Shown here piece after piece: positions 48,877 to 61,100 of a DNA stretch of 64,000 bases. Each line of letters opens with the position of its first letter. Positions within the stretch are counted from its first letter, which is position 1. A program made the position numbers and the translations under genes. The DNA is from Paramecium octaurelia. Its lineage: Eukaryota; Ciliophora; Oligohymenophorea; Peniculida; Parameciidae. Location: NCBI GenBank assembly GCA_905182995.1, contig CAJJDP010000086.1, positions 174,144-238,143 on the forward strand. Direction: 5' to 3'. The notes below the pieces were generated by a model, which ran no database searches, was not told the origin of the DNA, and worked only from the letters and a program-made list of their open reading frames with translations.

Positions 48877-50297
48877 ATGTTTAGAAAAGTGTTTGGAAAT
48901 TCTATGAGACATAATCCGACTCGTTTACGATACTTGAGAGAGTATGTATGTTTAAGAGAGGCTGCAAATCCATCTGCTTAATAAGCTCAAATTGCCCAAT
49001 TCTAGTAAGTGGCAAATAAATATGGATTGACTACATCTCAATTGACATCACTCTCTGGTATTTACCAACTGAGTTAATTGCTTCGACCTTAAAATTTCCC
49101 AAACCCCAATGATTATAAGGTTTTATCAATTTATATTTCTATAGGTTCACGTTGAGAAATTGGAGTTACTATTCAGATAAAAACAATAGAGCAGCGAAAA
49201 CCTAGAGCATTTCGCCTAAAGTCTCTAATACAGAATCCCAGAAATCAGCAAACTTACAAATGAAGCTAGAAAATAAGCAGCTCAAGATCTGTTTAGCATT
49301 TATTTGGAAGGAATTCATTATGATAATTTAGTCTCACCGTAGAGATTATATAATATTTTAGAGGCTATGTCTAACAATTAGAATCAATATTCAGATAACG
49401 AACTACTGCAGTCATAAATACAATAAAAGCAGAGGTGAAAGATCCACAATTGGCTGCTTAATTAGCACAATCACTTGAATCAATCTTCCAAAACTATTAA
49501 TTCAATCAAGGAAGGTACTTTTAGCATTTAATTAATAGATATGTGGGTTTGATCAAATCATTTATTGAATCAAATCAAGAAACCGAGGTTTAGGTGAGTC
49601 AGAAGGTGGATCAATAAGCATAAGAGAAATAACTCTTCATTCAAACTGTTGACAAAGCAACAAAGCAATTTTCAGCTGAAGATCAAGAATATGCTAGAAA
49701 TGTGGATGGACATGATTTCAAATTGTTCTTGTAGGAATTGTATGAGAAGGAATACTAATCAGGATTTGCTTAGAATAGATTCAATGAGAAGGGATAGAAA
49801 TTGGTCTATGAATCATAAGCACAAGAACATCATGTTTTGAGATATTAAATATTGGCAGGAGTCTTTGCAGGTTATTTCCTTTATCTATTTTACAGAGGTG
49901 ATGCATACTATTCCACAATATTGACAGTGCCTGCTGTTGCTGCAGCCTTCTTTTATTTAGCAAAATAAGGACAAGTATCTATTGTAGTATGAACAATTAA
50001 GGCAAAACGAGCAATTCCTTTCATCAGACAAGTCCTCAAAAACACTGACAATACTTATGAAGTGGTCTTTGAATAGAACCGTATCATAAGCAGAATTGAG
50101 AATGTTCAAGCTGCACAAATTAAGTAAGTAAGTGTATTATGAAAAGATTGGCTCAAGACAGTGTCTTTTCAAATACTTTGGTATTGGGAAATCCTACAGA
50201 CTTCGGATATCACATCAGAGTAGCCGATAATTCATTTATCGCCCCATACTTGTATAGTGGCAATGGCTTAGACTTCAGAACATTCATTAATATTTGA
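48877..50297 (+). CDS. Putative mitochondrial membrane protein, ciliate-specific
   Basis: 440 aa; introns of 25, 23, 27 and 23 nt close the frame exactly. The N-terminus MFRKVFGNSMRHNPTRLRYLR is basic with no acidic residues, as in mitochondrial presequences. The middle is a long helical Gln-rich stretch. One clear hydrophobic region (YQILAGVFAGYFLYLFY ... VPAVAAAFFYLA) suggests one or two membrane spans, followed by a 110-residue soluble end (NPTDFGYHIRVADNSF). No family recognised. Ciliates carry many lineage-specific respiratory-chain and ATP-synthase subunits, and this could be one; that is inference. Confidence 0.6.
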
Positions 50298-50329
50298 TTC
50301 AATATAATAATAAAAATAAAACAAGACTT

Positions 50330-53300
50330 TCATCCATCTTAAGATTATACTTAATTATCGATCCCATACAAGTCAATTTTATCCTGATCTTCCAACTCAT
50401 CCCTATCTAAGCAATTAAATGCAAATCCAGTATGTGCTTTGTTGTTTAATTTTCCACCGATCTTTGGAGGTTAATGAATCGACAGATTGTTCAATGAGAA
50501 TGGTGTTTTTATTGACATGTTTTGATTCACCTTCTATAGCACTCTATTAAGTTTAATGTTTAAAGCAATGTCAATACTACAAATTGCAGCAATGACTAAA
50601 ATATTACCGAAATGGAAATTTGGAGTTTGAAATAATCTAATTATTTAATGAATATTTTTACGATTGAAAAACTACATATGCTTCAGCTTATGGTATATTG
50701 TCAAGAATGATCCAAGAAATTAAATATGAAATCATACTAAAGGATATGCTACCCTTAAATCATAAAATGATTAATTACTAGTAATGCTGGAGTATAGGTG
50801 TTAGAAAACAATAAGACCTTCAAATTACAAATCACGACAATCAATCCAAATATCATAGTTCCTTAGGCCCATAAATGATGAGTAAATCCGCTGTCCTCAA
50901 CAAAATTCTCAGATATTGAATATGTTGCAAAGAAACACAAAATTGCAGTCTACCAAAATCCACAAAACACCCAAAAAAGAACTATTTATATATTAAATAG
51001 CACTCCCTGAGGACCCTACTAATAATAGTTTTACAATTTATTATCCGTCAATTAATCAGCATCATACTCCTCATCAAATATTCCATATATCATAATTGGC
51101 AAGGCTCCATACAAAATATTAAATAATTAATAAATGAAAGTATCATACAACGATTAAGCTGAGTACATTGAGAGAATGCCATACCAAAATTACGGTAAAA
51201 CCACCAATATGTTTTTATAAAATGTGTAACAAACCAAAACACTGTTCCTGCGATAACATTCCCTCCCATGAAAAAATAATAGTCTTCTCAATTCTCTGAA
51301 CTCCTATACACTGTAATCAGCTGCTCTTGCTGCCTATTGTCCTTCAACACCTCTAATCCCAACTCCAACATGAGCAGCTGTTATCATATTTACATCATTC
51401 GCACCATCTCCTATGGCTAAAGTTGAGCATTATTGATTTCTCCCTCTAATCAAAGAAACAACATCTTATTTTTATTTTGGACTCACTCTACAACATAACA
51501 CAACCTCGCAAAAACCACACACTTCTGCAACCTTCTTTTAGATATCAGGCTTCAATGCATGTAACAAGGCATCACCTGAAATAATTAAAGCCTGTCCTTA
51601 TGTAGTTTGAAGAGTAGGAATCTTATTTAATATATCATCCAATCTCTCATTAATTAACAATTCTTCCTTCTCATCCACTATATGTTGTACTAAATTATTC
51701 GTTAATAATGAACAAGAGTATCCAATATTAATAGCTGTTTCAATTTTATCTCCTGTCAACACCCAAACCTTAATTCCAGCTGCTTTGACTGCTGCAATTG
51801 TATCTGCCACATCTTATTATAATTTGTCTTCAATAGCAGTGGCTCCCAAAATTTCGTAATTCTTCTCCAATTCATCTTAAAGCACTTGCATTTTCTCCTC
51901 TCGATTTTCAATTTACTATGTTGCTTATTAATAACGTTTATGCCACTCCTCATATTCCTACTTACTTAGTTTTCTTTTCGATAGGACCAATGTTCTTAAT
52001 CCTATCTTACCATACTCTTGTAATCTCTACACTAATTGATGATACTCATTCTTATTCAATTCTTCTCTTGATAATCTCACTTAATCCAATAATACAGAAT
52101 CTGCCCCTTTTGAAAATAGGTAGATTTCTCCAGTATTTATGACCTAGACTAAAATTGATTGTCTTTTTCTGGCAGATGTGAATTCGAACATCTCCAATAA
52201 TTGATATTCAATTATTTATTCTTAGTAACTTATTCTCTTGATATTGTTTTCATCTGTTCCTAAAAATTCAAATCCCACAAATCTAGCAAAATTCAATAAT
52301 GCCAACTCATCTGGTGAAGTCGCATTATATATCAACTTACCATCTTTCTAATCACTAATAACAGTGTGACAAATGGCAATCATCTTCAAACACTCCTCAA
52401 CTTTGTCATGCATCACATGAGATTTGTCATTAATGGCCTAGATCAAAGTCTTGTCTCTAAAATCCACATTACTGACTTGAGGATAATTAAGCAATTCATC
52501 ATCTCTTATGTAATCATCTGAAGACCTCAGTATGTCCCCATAATTTTGATTGCCTCTACTTTAAATTCATAAATATACATTATTATTTGTTTAAACTCCA
52601 TTATATTACATGTTAAAGTACCAGTTTTGTCACTGAAGATATGTTCAATTTGACCAAGCTCCTCATTTAAGTTAGAGGTTTAGACTCTTGGCTAATTTAG
52701 CTTCTCATCTAAGGTCATAAGTTTACCTTGAATAAATTTAACCATCTCCAGAGTAACTAATAAAGAAATAGGCACAAAATTATTGAATATGAGCATCCAA
52801 TTACCAAATCTAACAAAAAAGTTATATGGAATAGTGTATTCGGATGAATTGACTCCGATGTATAAGTAATTCAGATATTTTCGATTATTGTAATATGTAA
52901 TTGAATAGACAAGAGATGCTATGATGCACATGATAAATTGAGTTATAAATATGATTAAAATAAACTTTTGCATCTTGAGTTCCAATTTACTTCGTTTCGT
53001 TCTGGCCTTATACGAATTCATCATAATCTTTGTATCATGACCAGTATAAGCAACCAGGCCAAAAACATATTTCACATTTCTCAAGTTACATCCTCTCAAT
53101 AAAAAATTATTAAAATTTATTGACGAAACCTATAGATTAGAAGTAGTCGTTTCTCCAATGAACTTATACAGATATGGAGTTGGTGCTTAATATTTTAAGA
53201 TAATCCTCTTATCCAATTGACCAAAACAGTCATCCGATTTAAAAGTCTAGAGATGATCTACATGAACATTCTTTTATTTTAGATTAGTTTCACCATCTAA

Positions 53301-53955
53301 AGATTTAGTCTCCACATAGCAAATCCCCTTTCTCTCGCTAGATCTCAATAAGATCATGTCTGCTGGGATTATTTCATCCTAATTCACTTTTACAATATGA
53401 CCCACTCTCAATTCATATGAAGGGATCTTCACAAAATCTTTACCATCAAATGCAGTCACCTACTGTTTGTTCTCCTCATTATCAGAAGTTCTTCTTTTGT
53501 AGTCTTCGTAGAAATCTTTTGCTCCACTTACCAAAATGATGAAACCCAAAGGCAAATAAATTGTTGGAATTCCGGAACTTATTGAAACCTCTGGAACCAT
53601 TTATAATGCACCCATTAACTAATTTGATACTTATTGTAACATACCACGAAATAGACATTTGCCAACTTCGAAAATTACTCAAATAACTATTTTGGAAAAA
53701 AGTTCAATAATGTATATTTGGAAGTTTAGATGCTATTATTAGGCAATTGATAATCAGGCCTATTAGATGTAATTTTCCTATTTTTTGATTGATATTTTTA
53801 AGCGTAGTTTCCCTTCTTTTCAATGTTATCGTATTAGTAATCTCAGATTAATTCAATGAATTATTACCAAACAAATTTCTGGAATCTCTGTCCTCTGCAC
53901 TACTTAAGACATGAGCTGCCTGTAACTCAATTTGTACATTCTTTGTTTCAGTCAT
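50330..53955 (-). CDS. P4-type ATPase (phospholipid flippase)
   Basis: About 1170 aa. Hallmarks: [18 protein letters not shown] at the first membrane region, [12 protein letters not shown] (the A-domain DGET), the phosphorylation site [20 protein letters not shown], a KGADSV nucleotide block, [11 protein letters not shown], and [10 protein letters not shown] of the hinge. These are P4 signatures. The enzyme moves aminophospholipids to the cytosolic leaflet, usually with a CDC50 partner (none seen here). Several short introns; the first (26 nt, near 53830) ends in GAG, not TAG. About ten membrane spans are expected and most can be seen. The stop is 32 bp from the neighbouring convergent gene. 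Confidence 0.92.
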
Positions 53956-54070
53956 ATTTACTCTAAAACTAGTTAATCAAATAATAATTATATATATATT
54001 GATATGATCCCTAATAAATAATTGATTGTTAAAAATAAAATATTTCTTTGAGTATATTATGAAATAAATT

Positions 54071-55834
54071 TCAATTTTGTTTTGCTTCTGGTAGTTCCGT
54101 TTCCTTTATATCAAAGCTCTCATTATAAGGAGCAGTAGCATCAGCGATCTTCTTTCTCCAAATTAAGTATTTTATCTTGTGGCCCCACTTCTTCATTAAG
54201 TAGTACAGAAGAACAGCCAACCAAATGCCAGCCACAGCCAAAACATACAAGGTAAGAGTGTAATAAGCATATGTATTGTAATTTCCTGCCAACTAATAAA
54301 ATTACACGCAAATCTTACTTCCGTCGTTGTAAAAGTGAATGAATGAGATACATTGCATAAAGTATATTGATAATTAAGGTTCTTTTCCTTCTCCTTTTCT
54401 GCACAGCTGGTTGAATTAATCTTCACATAAAACTACCTCACTCCAGGATCCTTGTATTTGCATTCTATCTTCGGCATGTTCATAATTATGTTAATCATTT
54501 AGAATTCATATTTGCTAATTGCTGCAAAGATTCTTTGATTAGTGAACTCTTCTCCTTCAAATTCAAATTCTTTTACCTTTACCAAATTTGGTTAATAGAA
54601 TGTTGTATGAGAAACTAAATTTTCGTTTAAGAAACCTATTTTAAATTATATCAATATACCTTAATAAATTGAATGATAAATAATCTTATGACCATCATCC
54701 CCAATCAATACAGCGTAATACTAAAAGACATTTACATCATTAATTGTCATTTCATCAAAAAAGTAGTTATTAATGTAATAATCGTAAGTCACTTAATTAA
54801 CAAAGACCTCTATTGCAAAATCTTATTTATTGATTGTTTTTGCTACAATAAAAAATGTATTATCATAAAAATCAAAACTATGAGCATGTGAAATAGTGAT
54901 TGTGAATTTATAAACAAGCTCCATAAGATTTTTAATCCAATAAAATTTTAATCCTCTCTCAATATCTAATACATATAATTGATCTTCTCCATTACTATTG
55001 ACATCAACTATTTAACTATCAATTCCCAAATAATCTGCTGAGATATCCATTAACAATTCTAAATTCCCATTGTTTATTTTGTAGATATCCACACCCTCAT
55101 ATCCACACGCCACAAAAATTAATTAATGCTTTTCATTATAATGAACATTATAGATTTTATCCCTTTTCTTGATTTCATTTTCAACCTTAAATTCTATCTC
55201 TAACTTTGAATTACCCTCAAAGCTCAAACCTCCATTTGTTGTAAATATAAATATTTTATTTGATTTCTTGTCACTAACTAAATAAGGATGATAATCAGTG
55301 TTGTCCTCATCATAATTAAGCATATTCGCAAAGGAAGTTTAAATTGGGCTAAGGAACAATTAGAATAGCCCTTAATTCAAATCCACCTATATAATCTTGA
55401 AATCATTTCTAACAACATAAGCCTTCCTAAATTTCTCAGCCAAGGCAACATCAGTACAGTATATATCTCTTGTTAATCCGCTTTTGTCAAGCCAAAGCTT
55501 TAACTTCATGCTGATCTCAATATTCCTCTAAATGGAATAGCAACCGTCTTCTTCCAAAAGATCCTCCTCTACTTTCTCAAAGTCTCCTAAATTAATGCTC
55601 TTATTGCTAATCTCTCCCTTTACTCTTTGATGCAAGTCTATTGCGAAGACTCCCGGATAACTAAAATTATATGGATTGTATAGATTACGCTCCATAAGGT
55701 ATTTCAATAATCTCAGAAGCCTGTCTATAAAAATCATTCGATGTAAACGTCTCTTCTACTACCTTCACTTGTGGATTGATGATTCTGTTACTCAAAGTCA
55801 ACGTAAAGAGAATTTATATCAAAACTATGATCAT
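54071..55834 (-). CDS. Type I membrane protein with possible propeller ectodomain
   Basis: 561 aa; introns of 28, 24 and 26 nt close the frame. A signal peptide (MIIVLIQILFTLTLS) is followed by about 480 luminal residues with repeating beta-rich blocks (YPYLVSDKKSNKIFIFTTNGG-like, LIFVACGYEGVDIYKI, DQLYVLDIERGLKFYWI, AVLIGDDGHKIIYHS). One transmembrane helix (YTLTLYVLAVAGIWLAVLL) precedes a basic 45-residue cytosolic tail. Asp-rich turns such as VDVNSNGEDQLYV resemble FG-GAP/Ca2+-loop propellers, but this is tentative. No named family. Its 5' end faces a 640-bp spacer. Confidence 0.65.
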
Positions 55835-56475
55835 TACTATATAATAAAATATAATTAAATTAATTCTCTATAATTTGTATTAAGGACTATAATTTATACT
55901 ATATTTTTACAGTTCAAGATGAACTCAAACTATATCTATTAAAAACATAATCACAATTTTATAACTATATATTTGAACTTGAATCTATTTTGAAGATGAG
56001 GAGAGCTAATAACCTATTTTTAGAGAATAAGAAGACCTAAGTGTTAATTGAACATCCCAATTTTGTATTTTTATATCATTGTTTCTCATTATTTTAATTT
56101 GAAATATCAAAAATTCAGAAATCATCAGTCAAAAATAAGTAATAAATTAGATCATAATATCAATTATATTTTCATACATGTGTTATATAAATAGAAAATT
56201 CATTTACTATAACAAAACCTCACCGCTTCCATTAATAAAAAGGAACTATGGTAAGATGGCTTAGTTCCCTACTCCATAATTAAGTAAAAAATAAAACTAA
56301 TTTGAGTTAAAATTATATATATAATTAATATTAACAAAATTGTATATGCTATTGATTGCTTTTTAACAAAATTTATGTGCAGAGAAAAAATCAAATGTAG
56401 CAACTGAATCCCAACATTTAATAATTTTATTCTTTTGTTTTTAGAATTTATTAATTATATCTAAAAAATAAAATT
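55835..56475. other. Intergenic with one weak open frame
   Basis: A plus-strand frame from ATG 55996 stays free of TGA for about 118 codons (MRRANNLFLENKKTQVLIEHP...), rich in Gln from TAA. With this base composition such a frame can arise by chance and no domain is visible, so it is not called as a gene. Confidence 0.45.
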
Positions 56476-57473
56476 ATGAATAATATACTAGGCAGAGCTC
56501 TTAAATTTTACTCAAGAAATAAACGAAGAATAGATCCTCATTTAGCAATATTGGGATTATATCTAACAACCAAATTTCTCGTTAGAAGAGCTAAAGCTAT
56601 TATTTCAACTTTAAGTTTATAATAAGTTGATATTGCGAATAGGTATGGGAAGGGGTCATATGCACTAATAACAGGAGGAGCTGGAGGAATTGGAAGAGAA
56701 TTTGCTCTAGATTTAGCGAGAAAGGGATTTAATTTAATAATTGTGGATTTCAATTAGGCTGGTTTGGATTCAATATAATAGGAAATCAAATAAATAAAGA
56801 ATGACTTGATGGTGAAAACTTTATTGCTTGATTTCAGCAAAGGAGACAATGCAGAATTCTTTAAGAAATTCTAATAAGAAATCTCTAAGTTAGATATTTC
56901 AATATTAATTAACAATGTTGGAACAAATAGAGGTTGTTTTGGAATTTTCGATAGGCTGCCCATGAAAAATATAATAGAAGGGTTTAATATTAATTTTGTT
57001 GCACCCATTATGGTAACATAGGCTGTGATCAATCAAATGTTATTGAGGAATAAATACTAATCTTTAATTTTAAATTTGAGTTCTGCATCATCTTATTATC
57101 CATTTCCATATTTTTTTGGTTATGGATCTTCTAAAGTATTAGAATAAAAAGTATATAGGTTGGAATGGCTAGCTTTTTTGATGCTTTGGCATTAGAACTA
57201 AGGAACAATAAGAATATTGATATTTTAACTTTAAAACCCTACTATGTAAGCACAGCTATGATAGGACATTAAAAAGGATTATTTATTATATCACCTTAAA
57301 AACTAGTTCAATCCACATGGAAGTATGTTGGTAGGACTAATGAAATTACTCCAAATTGCGTTCACTAATTCAAAATATATCTAGAAAGTTCTTTGCCAAT
57401 ATTTTTGAGAAATTTTAAGACTATGATGTCTCATAAGAAAGGAGCCGAAGCAGTGACTTAGAGTTAAGAATGA
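56476..57473 (+). CDS. Short-chain dehydrogenase/reductase, 17-beta-HSD12/ketoacyl-reductase-like
   Basis: 324 aa; one 23-nt intron right after the active-site lysine, exon sum 325 codons. Cofactor motif [20 protein letters not shown], the catalytic Ser region [11 protein letters not shown] and Tyr-x3-Lys (YGSSK). An N-terminal hydrophobic helix region ([15 protein letters not shown]) precedes the fold, as in ER-bound very-long-chain 3-ketoacyl-CoA reductase/17-beta-HSD12. The likely role is fatty-acid elongation or steroid-like carbonyl reduction on the ER. The C-terminus is short and basic. Confidence 0.88.
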
Positions 57474-58156
57474 TATATTAATAATTATTAAATAAAAATT
57501 GCAAAAGGTAACCATGAACGAACCTAAAAATACTATAGTGTCTATGTCTTGAGTTAACTCTTGCATATGATTGATTAAAGGTCTGTTTTTATTATTTCAT
57601 TATGAAGATGATCAATATACTTTCAGTTTATTTTATTGATTCAACACAACAATAGAAGCTACTTTGAGTAATACTCATCTTGTACAATGATGAATAATTA
57701 AAAAATATTTCCAAACTATGAATCCTTTAGTTTTATATACATTTATATCGAAAACATCTATTATATATGAACTGTTTGAGGTGAAGTGATGTGAGACTGT
57801 ATTTTATTCAATAGTTTTATTCACCTTTTTTCGCAGACATTTTTAACATATTAATAAATTTTACTCTACAACCTATAGAATTTCTTGAAGGAATTTTTGG
57901 ATTAATAAATATAATAATGAATAAAAAAATTAATAATATTAATGACTAATAATTATTGTTGGAATATATATTTTATTGTTCATTTAAATTGAATTCGGTA
58001 AACATCCAGAATGTGAGAGGATTGTTCTAAACATAATATTCAACATTTTTATTGAAAGAGCTGGAAAATTAATATCCTTTTTATCATGTTTCAGTCATGA
58101 CGAAATCAATTGATTTCGTAATTAAAACCAATATAGCTGAGTTTTATAATATTTAT
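57474..58156. other. Intergenic, AT-rich
   Basis: No convincing coding frame on either strand and no RNA gene recognised. It presumably holds the promoter of the large Cys-rich gene. Confidence 0.55.
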
Positions 58157-61100
58157 ATGATCTCATTTGTTAAGTAACTTATTCTAATTAACCTATGGCT
58201 TTAAGCGACCTCTGCAGATTGGATTTAGATTGATTCTAACTTCAATGATACTTCTATTGATGACAATAATTGGGATGTCAAGAAGAGCTGCAGTAATTGT
58301 GGAGGTGATTGTGAATAGAACTTCTAAAGTGGATAATGTGATAATTCTGTGAATTCTTTGGATTATGCCTTAATTAAAAAAGACAGAGCAAAACTATATA
58401 AGAAATATGAATATTAAAGCTTTCAAAGTTAAATAATCTTTGATGTATATTTTAACCATGCAGATAGAGATCGATCTTCAAGTTTAACTGTTGATTATCA
58501 TGAAGACTCTTCGTCTACAACAAATATGCTATTTTCAAAATATTATAAAGAAGCTGATCTGACGTAAAAATCTAACAGAATTTGTACTGGAGGTCCAGAT
58601 ACTGAATTTGATTAATACACTGTAGTCAGTACTATATTGGATAATTATGCAGAAAAATTTTGGATTACATTCTGTTTAGATCCAGAGAAAGATGATGTAA
58701 CAGTGTTTATTCGAAATTTACTAGTTTATGCAAATACTTGTTACCCAACTTGCAAAACATGTAATGGCGCAACAAAAAATTCATGTCAGTCTTGTTATTA
58801 TAATTCTGTATCCTCTGGGTAATGTTCTTGCTCACCAGATCATTAATTCTCCCAAACTCTTATTGGGTGTAGATAAGAATGTGAAAGAGATTATTACATA
58901 GCTCAATCAGATAACATTTGTGTGCCTGATAGAAGAGTTAAATCAAATGTTAAGTATTTTGACTCTAATTCAATTTCCTCCTCTATGTATCCTAGATACA
59001 CTCCATTTGTATTTATTCCAGATCTCTTAAAATACTCAAATACTGAACTTATTTATGATAGTTGTGATGGTAAAGATTTTGTTGGTGAAATGAGATTTTG
59101 TGAGGGAATGCTTTTAAAAATGCAAGGCATAAATGCTTTAAAATTTATTAGATTGAGAATAACATTTTATCTTTTTAGTCTTTAAGTGGACAGTAAAATA
59201 GAAATTTACTTAGATAATATACTTTAAAGTTAGATCATAGCTTAATCAGCAAGTTTCTAATATAATTCATGCACTAAAATATACTCTAAAAGCGATAATT
59301 GTGATTCTAAACCATATTCTTTAGTCAGAATAGAGGCTATTCTTAAATCGTTTACTAATTCGCCAATATTAACTCTGTAAGGAAAACTATAATAGAGTAC
59401 AGAATCATGGGGATTTAATAATGTAACCATTGATACCGGATTATGTTAAGAGAATTGTAAAATATGTTCTAATTTTAACGATTGTTCACAATGTGAAACT
59501 GGTTATATATTATACTAGAAAGGTTGTATCTCTCAATGTCCAGTTCATTCCTCGAATTGTGTAGACTACGCTGATATGATACCTTGTAGTTATATTATTT
59601 AATTTAGATTCCAGATATTTAGCAAAGGGATTCTATGATATGAATATGACAAATTAGCAAGTTGCAACTTTCTTTGATTCAGTTACTAATCCAACAACTA
59701 ATTTTAAAACAGGCTAAAAATTTTCATTTTTCCCCAAAAAGTTTGTTTTAGGAGGTGTCATGGTTTGGAACAATGCCAAGTATGTTAAATCTTGGGCAAT
59801 CTCTAAACCTCACTATGCTGTTACCATAAGATTTAATTTAACATATGGAGATGAATTTTCTGGTAATTTTTATTACTAAATTGGAACTGATTTAAGTAGT
59901 GCCTTTACTATCCCATCTTCTGGAGGTTAAAATGTTGTGGGTAGAAATAAATAAGAAAGATCTAGACATTTCAATATTCTTAAAACTCCATTCAAAACAT
60001 CACCATTAAATATTGAACTCCAATGCACAGGCGGTGATCCAGATATTCGATAAGAGTTTTGTGCTATATCAGAGTATTTTATTGTTGTACATTATGTATT
60101 TATTCATTCCAACTTTATAAGTGTCCTCCATTTTGTGCTGATTGTTCTAGTGATACAGTTTGCATTACTTGGGAATCTGGTAAAACTAGTTCATTATGTG
60201 CTTCAAATTAATTTCAAACTTTTAATTCAGCAACAGAAACATATACTTGCAACACTTGCACTTAAGTTGGCTGTCTTACATGTAATAACTTGGATGAATG
60301 TACATCATGTTAATCAAATTAATTTTCATTATAAAATGGAGTGTGTTAATGTTATTCATTCTATTACCTTTCAGGAAGTACATGCTTAAAATGTAATAAA
60401 TATTGTGAAAATTGCAATGGATCTAATCAGAATAATTGCCTATCATGTGTTTCTGATTTTTACAGAGCTATCTTATTTAATACATGTGTTTGTCAAATAG
60501 GATATTACGATGATGGCGTCAATTTACCGTGTTTGCCTATATGTGGAGATACTCTTGTTGTTGAGGGAGAAGATTGTGATGATGGCAATAACAATCCTTT
60601 TGATGGTTGTCATAATTGTAAATATGCATGTGATGAAGCATGTGCAAATTGTGTATCAGGAAAATGTCTTCTATGCTAAGATGGTTATCAGTTATTATCA
60701 AATAAATGTGCTCCCATATGTGGAGATAGTATTATTGCTAAGTTTGAATAATGTGAAGACAATAACTTAACTCCTTATGATGGATGTTTTAAATGTAAAT
60801 TTTCATGTTCTTCAAATTGTATTGATTGTTATTTTGGAACTTGTCTCAAATGTGATGAAGTGAATGGTTGGTATTTATAAAATGATAAAACATGTAAAAC
60901 AGAATGTGGTGACTCTGTTAAAGTACCCTTAGTAGAATATTGTGATGATGCTAATTCAGATCCTATGGATGGATGCCATTAATGTGTATATTCTTGCAAT
61001 AAGAATTGTGTGGAATGTATTAAAGGAACTTGTTTGATTTGCGAAGATGGATACACAATAGAAAGAAGAACAAATACTTGTATTGTTGATCATATTTGTG

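Noticed and set aside
55996-56352. A 118-codon TGA-free plus-strand frame
   Set aside because: No domain, no intron evidence and low-complexity AT-driven composition; frames of this length can arise by chance when only TGA is a stop.
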